NCBI GenBank assembly: GCA_029557025.1
Contig: JAKPRU010000914.1
Span: 1-19,507 of the forward strand
Source: Candidatus Omnitrophota bacterium
GTDB taxonomy: Bacteria > Hinthialibacterota > Hinthialibacteria > Hinthialibacterales > JAKPRU01
DNA: 19,507 nt
Reading direction: 5' to 3'
Positions 13,538-19,507 of this stretch are shown piece by piece. Numbering within the stretch: position 1 is the stretch's first letter; each line of letters opens with the position of its first letter. Position numbers and translations under genes: made by a program. The notes under the pieces were generated by a model that did no database searches, was not told where the DNA came from, and worked only from the letters and a program-made list of their open reading frames with translations.

Positions 13538-14362
13538 ATGGTCAGGAAGAAAAATCCGGGAGAATCCGCAGGGGGTGCGCCCGAATGGATGTGTACCTTC
13601 TCGGACATGATGTCTCTTCTTCTCTGCTTCTTTATCCTTTTGTTCGCCCTCTCTACGCTTGAAGAAAAGCAGTTTGTACAACTGGCGGGTTCTTTTCAGG
13701 CCGGATTTGGAGGAATGGTGGCACCGTATACGATACAGAATATCCGATCCACGCATCTTCAACCGGAGAAAATGTCCAAGTCCGAGCAAGACGCAAAAAA
13801 GAAGGCTTATGGGAAGGACAAAGTGCTGACGCGGATGAAGCAACTGTACCAGTCCTTGAAGCTGGATGACACCATTGCAATCAAAGGGACGGAGAAGGGG
13901 ATTCAATTCACGGTGATCGGGGACGCTTTGTTCGACCGAAACAGCGCTCTTATCAAGCCGCAAGCCCTGACCTTCCTGCAGCAAATCGGCGAGAACCTGC
14001 GGGACATGCCGGACAATCCGATCAAATTCAGCGGTCACTGTGATACGGGGCCGCCTCCACCCAAAAAGCTTTATGCGGATAAATGGCAGTTGTCCATGGA
14101 ACGCGCACGCGCCCTGATGGTGTACTTCAGGGATTTTGAATGGATCGACCCCGCGCGAATGAGCTACGAAGGATTTGCGGATACCCTGCCCGCCACGGAT
14201 GAGAAAGGCCGAGTGATTTCCACGGACACGGAGGAGGGACAAGCGCAACACCGCCGGGTGGAAATTACACTCATACAAACCGATGAAAATGCGCCGTGGT
14301 ATATGATCGACCGTGAGGAAGAAGCCGCGCCTACTCCCGTTCCGGAGCTGGAACCCATTTGA
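13538..14362 (+). CDS. motB: Flagellar stator protein MotB/PomB, first copy
   Basis: A 274-residue B-type stator subunit: a short cytoplasmic N-terminus, one TM helix (about residues 17-40) and a periplasmic OmpA-like peptidoglycan-binding domain (about 125-260). The TM region PEWMCTFSDMMSLLLCFFIL contains the ion-binding Asp23 and resembles sodium-type PomB (xWMxTFxDxMSLLxCFF) rather than proton-type MotB (YADFMTAMMAFFL). In the OmpA domain GHCDTGPP and LSMERARAL keep the Asp and Arg expected to bind the peptide stem, but the last motif is altered: an insertion after ADTLPATDEKG, and EGQAQHRRVEI where family members have EGRxxNRRV. GAGGAG (13525-13530) lies 7 bases before the ATG at 13538; the in-frame GTG at 13517 has no site. 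It lies 42 bases after motA. Confidence 0.93.
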   Translation: MVRKKNPGESAGGAPEWMCTFSDMMSLLLCFFILLFALSTLEEKQFVQLAGSFQAGFGGMVAPYTIQNIRSTHLQPEKMSKSEQDAKKKAYGKDKVLTRMKQLYQSLKLDDTIAIKGTEKGIQFTVIGDALFDRNSALIKPQALTFLQQIGENLRDMPDNPIKFSGHCDTGPPPPKKLYADKWQLSMERARALMVYFRDFEWIDPARMSYEGFADTLPATDEKGRVISTDTEEGQAQHRRVEITLIQTDENAPWYMIDREEEAAPTPVPELEPI

Positions 14363-14408
14363 TTTTGCGGTTTGAGGAACCGGTGAGAACAGGTAGAGGT
14401 TGAAAGCA

Positions 14409-15236
14409 ATGCCGCCCAACCCCAGAGAAGAAAAACCAAAAGCGGGTGCGCCGGAGTGGATGTGTACCTTCTCCGACATGATGTCGCTTCTTTTGTGCTT
14501 CTTCATATTGCTGTTTGCTCTCGCCAGCGTCGAGGAAATGAAGTTCTCACAGAACATGGCCTTCATACAGGGATCATTCGGGCGGATTCCGGGTCTCTCA
14601 ACCATGTCGCACGTCCCACCAATTAACATTACGCCGACCAATGCCCAGCCGACCATGGACAAGCGAGTTGCGGAGAGGGCCTTGGAGGCGATTTCGAAAG
14701 ATGCCAAGGAAAAACTGGTTTCCGATGAAAAGACCCGCCAAGTACAGATTCGTGGTGTGGAAGAAGGGGTGCGATTTGATATACAGGGTGAGATTCTATT
14801 CAAGTCCGGCAGCGCGGAGATTCCGGCTGCCTCGGCAACCGCGATTTTGGATCCTATTTTGCGGATCGTGGCGGGTTTCCCGAACCGGATACGGATTGAG
14901 GGATATACGGATAATGTCTGGGGCGAGGGGAATCCGCATTTTTACAAAGACAATTTCGATTTGGCGGCGGCCCGGGCGTACAACGTACTGAAATACATGG
15001 AGGATCATCCGGATCCGGCGTTGCGGATTGCGCACAACCGGCTGAGTTTCGAATCCTATGGTCCGAATCACCCGGTGGCGTCCAACGATACACCGGAAGG
15101 CCGCAGTCAAAATCGTCGGGTTTCCATAGTTCTTCTGGAAGCGTTCAAGAGCGAAGGGTACGAGGGAGAACTCAATATGCCCGAAAATCCACCCCGCGAG
15201 GCACCGATTGAAGAGGTGATGCCGTCGCGCCAGTAG
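14409..15236 (+). CDS. motB: Flagellar stator protein MotB/PomB, second copy
   Basis: A 275-residue paralogue of the preceding gene, 46 bases downstream. Residues 13-41 (GAPEWMCTFSDMMSLLLCFF and onward) are identical to the first copy through the TM helix, again with Asp23, while the rest has diverged strongly. Its OmpA-like domain is the more canonical one: GYTDN near residue 165, LAAARAYNVLKYM, and SYGPNHPVASN with TPEGRSQNRRVSIV. GAGG (14396-14399) lies 9 bases before the ATG at 14409; the in-frame TTG at 14400 touches that site and is rejected. Both copies have complete functional residues, so neither looks like a pseudogene. They may form mixed or alternative stators with the single MotA. 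Confidence 0.93.
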   Translation: MPPNPREEKPKAGAPEWMCTFSDMMSLLLCFFILLFALASVEEMKFSQNMAFIQGSFGRIPGLSTMSHVPPINITPTNAQPTMDKRVAERALEAISKDAKEKLVSDEKTRQVQIRGVEEGVRFDIQGEILFKSGSAEIPAASATAILDPILRIVAGFPNRIRIEGYTDNVWGEGNPHFYKDNFDLAAARAYNVLKYMEDHPDPALRIAHNRLSFESYGPNHPVASNDTPEGRSQNRRVSIVLLEAFKSEGYEGELNMPENPPREAPIEEVMPSRQ

Positions 15237-15248
15237 TTGGAATTACCG

Positions 15249-17177
15249 ATGTTCTCATTTCTCGATTCCAACCTGGAGGTGTTGCGGACACGAAATCCCG
15301 CGTTAGCGGACCGAATAGCGGGTCTGAATCCGCAGCTTCCCCCTTACCTGGAGTTGGTTCCCGCAAAGAATCAATTCGCATCATTGCGCTATTGTCCCCC
15401 GGACGGCGGAGATCCGCGCGCGCTTTGCAGTCTGTATGATCCTCTCCGGGAGGCTCAGCGGTGGGCCGAGAACGATCCGGTTTCCTCGGCCATTCATCTT
15501 CTTTTCCTGGGAGTGGGTCTCGGATACCACGTTCGGGCGTATCTGGAACGATTTGGGTCTCATGCGCGCAGTATTACGCTGGTGGAATACGATCCGCACC
15601 TTTTTCGCCTGGCGCTGACCGCGATGGATCTGCGCCGCCTGCTGGCATCAGACACCTGCTATTGTTTTGTGGCGGAGAAACCCGAAGATTTCCCGGATTT
15701 GTTAAGGCCACTTCGGACCGGATTCATGGTACATAATTTCAAGATTCTTCATCACAGGCCATCGCAGCAGCTGAATCCGGGTTATTACATGGAAGTGGCC
15801 CGTCAGATTGTGGAGGCCGTAACCTACGATGGCGTCAACACCAAGACGGTGCTCGATCATCGACATCGGAATCAAACCAATGTATTAAAGAACCTTTGGG
15901 CGTTCTGGCGCGGGCGGATGCCCTCGGAGTATCGAGACGCGGCGAAAGGACTGCCGGGTTTTGTTGTCGCGGCGGGACCCTCGCTGGACAGAAACGTCGA
16001 GGAATTGAAGCGGGTCGGTAATCGGGGACTGATAATCGCCGTGGACACAAGCCAGAACACGCTGGCTCGTCACGGAATCGAGCCGCATCTGGTCTGCGCG
16101 GCGGACCCCACCGAGCTCAACTTCAGCCACTTTGAGAAGGTTTCTGATCTGAAAAATGCCATTCTCGCATTTCACCCGGAATGTTATTTCGGGATCGCGC
16201 GCAAGTATCCCGCACACCGGTTTTTCTTTCCCCTGGTGGATGAGCAGGGCAATTTTCTGAAATATCTGCGGGATGCGCTGGGGGATGTTCTTGGAGAGGT
16301 GGGAAGTGTCAAACGCGGGATGAATGTGGGGCAGATTGCGTTCAATGTGGCGGTCCACTTGGGGTGCGATCCGATTGTGCTGGCGGGGATGGATTTTGCG
16401 TTTCCTTTGAGAGGCGGGACGACTCACGCGCGGGATGCGGCGGTCTCGCGCACAACATCGGTGGTGCGCGAGGATGGGTTTACCGTAGTCGGCGGAAAAG
16501 AAGGGAAAGCGAGCGCCGAAGCGGGGAATCTCGTGTTCGTGCCGGGATACTATGGGGACCCGGTTCCCACTACGGTTTCATTCAAGCAGTACATTAAGGA
16601 CCTGGAACAGAACATCCGGGATTGCGGGCGAAAGGTGATCGACGCTACCGAGGGCGGATCACGAAAAGAGGGTGCGATCAACCGGCCGCTTCGGGAGGTG
16701 GTTGATGCTCTTGACCCGGCGTCGGATATTACTCGGTTTTGGGAGCATTTTCACGCGCCATTGCCACCGCGAGACCCCGCCTCGCTGGTTGGCGAATTGC
16801 GCAAGGGGCAGGAGGTACTGTTGAACTCCCGGCGGATTTGCGGGAAGGCTCTGGCGCATATCGCCAAGTGGCCGGAGCTGTATCGCGGAGTCCCGCCCGG
16901 TGCGCAATTGGTGCAGTCCGAATGGGATCGACTGGAGGATTTGTGGCAGGAAATGCTGCGCGATCCGTTGTTCAATGTGTTTCTGGATACCTCTGTGACT
17001 TATCTCTACTACCGTCGTCAGCAGGCTGATCGGCCTGCCGACCCCAGCCCGAAAGCGTTCCTGGAGTGTATGTACGCCAAGTACCAGTATATTCTTACGG
17101 AAATGTACTCTGGCCTGACCTGTTTTATCGATCTGCTGGATGAGGTGGCGCGGGAGATGTCAAGCGATTCGTGCTGA
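15249..17177 (+). CDS. Maf/DUF115 motility-associated (flagellin) glycosyltransferase-like protein
   Basis: A 642-residue protein with the DUF115 (6-hydroxymethylpterin pyrophosphokinase MptE-like, MAF_flag10) core at about residues 215-400: FVVAAGPSLDRNVEELKRV, IIAVDTSQNTLARHGIEPHL, AADPTELNF, then RGMNVGQIAFNVAVHLGCDP, IVLAGMDFAF and a TTHARD motif. Proteins of this type (motility accessory factors) are linked in Campylobacter, Aeromonas, Clostridium and Magnetospirillum to adding nonulosonic acids to flagellin in the cytoplasm before export. The N-terminal 200 residues (FLGVGLGYHVRAYLERFGSH) resemble a nucleotide-binding Rossmann segment, as in other Maf proteins; the C-terminus is helical. 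The ATG at 15249 gives MFSFLDSNLEVL; the TTG at 15237 directly follows the motB stop. Neither has a strong ribosome-binding site, so coupling to motB is likely. Membership of the motor operon supports a flagellar role. Confidence 0.85.
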   Translation: MFSFLDSNLEVLRTRNPALADRIAGLNPQLPPYLELVPAKNQFASLRYCPPDGGDPRALCSLYDPLREAQRWAENDPVSSAIHLLFLGVGLGYHVRAYLERFGSHARSITLVEYDPHLFRLALTAMDLRRLLASDTCYCFVAEKPEDFPDLLRPLRTGFMVHNFKILHHRPSQQLNPGYYMEVARQIVEAVTYDGVNTKTVLDHRHRNQTNVLKNLWAFWRGRMPSEYRDAAKGLPGFVVAAGPSLDRNVEELKRVGNRGLIIAVDTSQNTLARHGIEPHLVCAADPTELNFSHFEKVSDLKNAILAFHPECYFGIARKYPAHRFFFPLVDEQGNFLKYLRDALGDVLGEVGSVKRGMNVGQIAFNVAVHLGCDPIVLAGMDFAFPLRGGTTHARDAAVSRTTSVVREDGFTVVGGKEGKASAEAGNLVFVPGYYGDPVPTTVSFKQYIKDLEQNIRDCGRKVIDATEGGSRKEGAINRPLREVVDALDPASDITRFWEHFHAPLPPRDPASLVGELRKGQEVLLNSRRICGKALAHIAKWPELYRGVPPGAQLVQSEWDRLEDLWQEMLRDPLFNVFLDTSVTYLYYRRQQADRPADPSPKAFLECMYAKYQYILTEMYSGLTCFIDLLDEVAREMSSDSC

Positions 17178-17205
17178 TGACGACCTCACGAGGAGCGGAG
17201 GTATC

Positions 17206-17640
17206 TTGCCCGTTACATCGGTCTGTGTGCTCGGCAGCCGGAACAGTTTGCTTTTCTTATCGCACAGGATACCGAATCTGATCCGGCTCCAGGGGCAGGG
17301 TGAATTACCGTATCTCTGCCGGGCGGTGAGGTTTGCTCCGCCGGTGAGGGTGCGTATCCGTGAAGGAACCGGAGACAAACACATGCGCCTGCCGCGGCGG
17401 TTCCGCATACAGTTTCTTGCACCGGGCGGCGTGCAAGGTGGGACCGTCCATGATCGCTCTTGCGTTTGCAATCAGGTCGATTGTGCCGATTCGCTGGGGC
17501 CGATCGGGACAGGCGCAAAAAACACACCTGGGGTAGGGAGACCGGATACAACGTTGCCAGTTCATCGGCAGGGGGAATCGCTTGCTATTCGGAGTTATTC
17601 GTCAGAACTTCCGGGTGGAAGTTCAGCCTGTGGTTTTTGA
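17206..17640 (+). CDS. Doubtful ORF filling the maf-gntR gap
   Basis: The 17178-17622 interval holds no recognisable gene. The best candidate starts at a TTG 3 bases after GGAGCGGAGG (too close to be ideal) and encodes 144 residues rich in Arg, Gly, Pro and Cys (SVCVLGSRNSLLFLSHRIPN... ending GGSSACGF), overlapping the 3' end of the gntR gene by 18 bases. Its composition is not protein-like and no family is recognised. Several minus-strand frames of 86-112 codons cover the same bases equally well. Decayed coding sequence is possible. No hairpin with a T-tract was found to mark the end of the flagellar operon. Confidence 0.15.
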   Translation: MPVTSVCVLGSRNSLLFLSHRIPNLIRLQGQGELPYLCRAVRFAPPVRVRIREGTGDKHMRLPRRFRIQFLAPGGVQGGTVHDRSCVCNQVDCADSLGPIGTGAKNTPGVGRPDTTLPVHRQGESLAIRSYSSELPGGSSACGF

Positions 17641-18405
17641 ATTCTCCCGGAGTGTCTGTTCGATTCGGAAAAGATCCTCCGCGAGTTCAGCGGGCAGTCC
17701 CAACTCTTGCGATCCGGCCGGCATCTGCTGTTGAAGGGATCGACGGAGGTTTTCCACAGTACCTGCTTCACTTTTTCGGATATGCTCGATCATGAGAGTA
17801 CGGGCCTTGTCAGAATTCGACTCCTCCACGGCCTTCAGAACCTCGCTGTGATAGTAATAGGCGCTGACAATGCTGTTGGAATCCTGCTGGGGGATGAGGT
17901 TGCAGAACACCCGGGTCATGACCTGACTTTCGGTGACGAGTTGCATGATCCGTGTATTGCCGGTGATGCGGATGAGGTGGATGTGAAAGCTCATGTCGGT
18001 GGCGCGAAAATGCCGGAGCGCTTCGGGAGAAAGAAAACGCGTCCCGGAAAGATCGTGTTCCCGACGAATCTGCTGGAGGTCTTCGCACAGCTGCCGCAGA
18101 TGTTCGATATCTTCTTTTGCTGCATGAATCGCTGCCTCGTTGGCCGCGTAACTTTCCAGCGCGACGCGCAACTCGTACAGATCCTCAATATCCTTCGCGG
18201 ATGGCTGACGAACAATGGTCCCAAATCGCGGAATCCGTTCCACGTATCCCTCCAGTTGAAGGCGGGAGATAGCTTCTCGCACCGGTGTTCTTCCCAAGCC
18301 TAATTCTTTTGACAGGGAATACTCGGAAACCTGTTTACCGGGGGGGATATCTCCGCTGAGAATGCGTTGGCGGATGAATCGATACGCTTCTTTTTGCAGG
18401 CTCAT
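17623..18405 (-). CDS. GntR-family transcriptional regulator, FCD (FadR) subfamily
   Basis: This 260-residue regulator has an N-terminal winged helix (residues 5-68; YRFIRQRILSGDIPPGKQV, LGLGRTPVREAISRLQLEGY, PRFGTIV) and an all-helical FCD effector domain (about 72-225). The usual metal/ligand residues are present: Asp137 and His141 (TDMSFHIHLI), His186 (YYYHSEVLKA) and His208 (MIEHIRKSEAG). Such proteins normally sense small carboxylates or sugar acids and repress a neighbouring catabolic or transport gene; the effector here is unknown. No strong ribosome-binding site precedes the ATG. It is divergent from a prepilin gene, and its promoter lies over a near-perfect palindrome (18452-18474) that is probably its operator, so autoregulation is likely. 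Confidence 0.92.
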   Translation of the reverse strand: MSLQKEAYRFIRQRILSGDIPPGKQVSEYSLSKELGLGRTPVREAISRLQLEGYVERIPRFGTIVRQPSAKDIEDLYELRVALESYAANEAAIHAAKEDIEHLRQLCEDLQQIRREHDLSGTRFLSPEALRHFRATDMSFHIHLIRITGNTRIMQLVTESQVMTRVFCNLIPQQDSNSIVSAYYYHSEVLKAVEESNSDKARTLMIEHIRKSEAGTVENLRRSLQQQMPAGSQELGLPAELAEDLFRIEQTLRENSKTTG

Positions 18406-18442
18406 TTGAGTAGGAAACCGGGATAAGGGATAATTTCTGAGC

Positions 18443-18472
18443 TTGACTGATCTAACATATCAGTGATATATT
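18443..18472 (+). promoter_or_regulatory. Promoter of the first prepilin gene
   Basis: TTGACT (18443-18448), an 18-base spacer and TATATT (18467-18472) each match the sigma-70 consensus at five of six positions. Start near 18479, giving a leader of about 120 bases before the prepilin ATG. It shares the palindrome with the opposing gntR promoter, and the two promoters cannot be occupied together. Confidence 0.6.
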
Positions 18473-18474
18473 AG
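18452..18474. promoter_or_regulatory. Near-perfect 23 bp palindrome, probable GntR operator
   Basis: The arms CTAACATATCA (18452-18462) and TGATATATTAG (18464-18474) are inverted copies with one mismatch around a single central G. Odd-centred palindromes of this size with an A/T-rich TATCA-n-TGATA core fit dimeric GntR/FCD regulators. It covers the spacer and -10 elements of both divergent promoters, so occupancy should block both. That the adjacent GntR protein binds here is inference from position. Confidence 0.7.
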
Positions 18475-18483
18475 CCTTGTCAA
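18454..18483 (-). promoter_or_regulatory. Promoter of the gntR gene
   Basis: On the minus strand a perfect TTGACA (18483-18478) is followed after 18 bases by TATGTT (18459-18454). Transcription would start near 18447, about 40 bases before the gntR ATG. It overlaps the palindrome and interlocks with the plus-strand promoter. Confidence 0.6.
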
Positions 18484-18599
18484 GGTAGAATTACTCTGTC
18501 TCTGACAGGTGACAAGTGTTGGCTATTGAATGCGTTAGATCCTGCAATGGATCTATGTGTTCGAGTTTTGGAATGACTGTATTTCAAGGAACGGGAAAC

Positions 18600-19178
18600 A
18601 TGTTTTGGAACAGAAGATTCCATTCAAGCGGAAATTGGGCGGCGTTCACGTTAATCGAGCTCCTGATTGTTGTGGCGATTATCGGGATTCTGGCGGCGAT
18701 TGCGGTGCCGAATTTCATGAATGCCCGAATGCGCGCCAAGGCCACACGGGCGATGGAAGAAGAGCGGAATATCTCTAACGCCCTGGAGATGTATCGGATT
18801 GATCAGACGCATTATCCGCCGAAAGATGAAGTGCCTGGGACTCGACTGCCGGTTTACAAGCGATATGCCATGCTGACCACACCGGTGGCTTATATGGCCT
18901 CCATCCCGCTTGATCCGTTTTTCCCCGTGGATATTTCGCAGGATCCGCGTGCACTGGCTGCCTTATGGGGAGGGACGTACTACGATTATTTCGAATGGCA
19001 GGATGAGGGATATATATATAAAGCCGGTCCGCGAGTCAACAAATTATATTTCATTGCGTCGTATGGACCGGATTTCCAGAAAACAGTCGGCGAGGTGATG
19101 GGTGTGCAGGACATGGTTCCGTATGATTTATCCAACGGGATTGTGAGTGCGGGAGACATTGTCCGGTACGGTCCGTGA
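18600..19178 (+). CDS. Type IV/type II (GspG-like) prepilin-type protein
   Basis: A 192-residue prepilin. A 15-residue leader (MFWNRRFHSSGNWAA) ends at a prepilin-peptidase site A|FTLIE with Glu at +5, followed by the long hydrophobic helix (FTLIELLIVVAIIGILAAIA). The mature C-terminal region includes NALEMYRIDQTHYPP, TTPVAYMASIPLDPF and YDLSNGIVSAGDIVRYGP, a pattern common in large pseudopilin families of planctomycete-like and other candidate-phylum bacteria. Ala at -1, instead of the usual Gly, is common in those groups. AAGGA at 18586-18590 with a 9-base spacer selects the ATG at 18600; longer starts (GTG 18516, ATG 18555, ATG 18573) would place extra polar sequence before the leader. It would be processed and assembled in a pilus or type II secretion pseudopilus. 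A second prepilin gene follows after 49 bases. Confidence 0.88.
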   Translation: MFWNRRFHSSGNWAAFTLIELLIVVAIIGILAAIAVPNFMNARMRAKATRAMEEERNISNALEMYRIDQTHYPPKDEVPGTRLPVYKRYAMLTTPVAYMASIPLDPFFPVDISQDPRALAALWGGTYYDYFEWQDEGYIYKAGPRVNKLYFIASYGPDFQKTVGEVMGVQDMVPYDLSNGIVSAGDIVRYGP

Positions 19179-19227
19179 GTCCGAATGGGAATGGCGGGGA
19201 GAACATTATTTTTTGGAGGTATGGATT

Positions 19228-19507
19228 GTGAAGGAAAAACGTAAGGAATTGGCTTTTACACTGATTGAGCTCCTGATTGTCGTGGCGATTATCGGGATTC
19301 TGGCGGCGATTGCGGTGCCGAATTTCATGAATGCACAGATGCGCGCCCGCGTTTCCCGAGCGCAGTCCGATTTGCGCAATCTTTCGGTTGCATTGGAGCC
19401 CTATCGGCTGGACAACAATCGCTATCCGCCCGCCTCTCTTGAAGGTGGCACAACCCGAATATCCGTCTTTGAACGCTGGGCCAAGCTGACTACGCCGGTT
19501 GCCTATA
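19228..19507 (+). CDS. Second prepilin-type protein, 3' partial
   Basis: A GTG at 19228, 8 bases after GGAGG (19215-19219), opens a frame that runs off the window. The 9-residue leader MKEKRKELA precedes A|FTLIELLIVV and the same helix as the gene before, then NAQMRARVSRAQSDLRNLSV, LEPYRLDNNRYPP and VFERWAKLTTPVAY. The nearby ATG at 19221 is in another frame and stops after seven codons, so GTG is the start. Over the helix-coding part the DNA is almost identical to the upstream gene, but the sequence diverges after it, so the pair arose by duplication or recombines. Likely the same operon as the first prepilin. Confidence 0.88.
   Translation, partial: MKEKRKELAFTLIELLIVVAIIGILAAIAVPNFMNAQMRARVSRAQSDLRNLSVALEPYRLDNNRYPPASLEGGTTRISVFERWAKLTTPVAY

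Noticed and set aside
12728..14803. A 691-codon minus-strand open frame opposite motA, motB1 and part of motB2.
   Set aside because: It lies wholly antisense to three genes with clear family motifs, and its translation (rich in Arg, His, Pro) matches nothing; it is a by-product of codon usage.
17140..17205. Extension of the doubtful gap ORF back to 17140.
   Set aside because: That part overlaps the 3' end of the maf-like gene in a different frame, and the start has no ribosome site.

Overview
The window looks like chromosomal DNA of a diderm, flagellated bacterium from a poorly cultivated lineage. Planctomycete-, Omnitrophota-, Hydrogenedentota- or Sumerlaeota-like genomes are my guess; this rests only on the style of the prepilins (AFTLIELLIVV helices with Tyr/Pro-rich C-terminal regions), the DUF1573 remnant and the flagellar gene content, and I cannot place it more exactly. 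The DNA is moderately GC-rich, and no phage, insertion sequence, tRNA, rRNA or CRISPR was seen.

Left part (1-5412), accessory genes. A TIM-barrel glycoside-hydrolase-like gene, cut by the left edge, converges on a secreted endonuclease/exonuclease/phosphatase-family gene. Divergent from the latter is a pair encoding a DegT-type sugar aminotransferase and a RimJ/RimL-type N-acetyltransferase, a pair typical of amino-sugar synthesis. The pair is followed by a composite palindromic repeat element and then, on the minus strand, a decayed DUF1573 gene (one in-frame stop, at least one frameshift) preceded by a small signal-peptide-like reading frame with no normal start codon.

Centre (5634-17177), a flagellar cluster on the plus strand: fliK, flgD, flgE, flbD (swrD-like), motA, two tandem motB genes and a Maf/DUF115 flagellin-glycosyltransferase-like gene. 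It appears to have at least two transcription units. One starts at a strong sigma-54-type promoter upstream of fliK and ends at an intrinsic terminator after flgE. The second starts at a sigma-70-type promoter upstream of flbD. Notable points are a 1032-residue hook protein with a large central insertion, an 841-residue FliK, and two B-type stator subunits with PomB-like (sodium-type) transmembrane helices behind one motA.

Right part (17178-19507). After about 440 bases with no convincing gene comes a minus-strand GntR/FCD regulator, then two plus-strand type IV/type II prepilin genes in tandem, the second cut by the window edge. The regulator and the first prepilin are divergent. Their predicted promoters interlock over an 11+1+11 bp palindrome, suggesting one operator controls both.

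Working together: fliK/flgD/flgE build the hook, flbD/motA/motB1/motB2 power the motor, and the Maf protein may glycosylate flagellin with a sugar of the kind the DegT and GNAT enzymes help make. That last link is inference.
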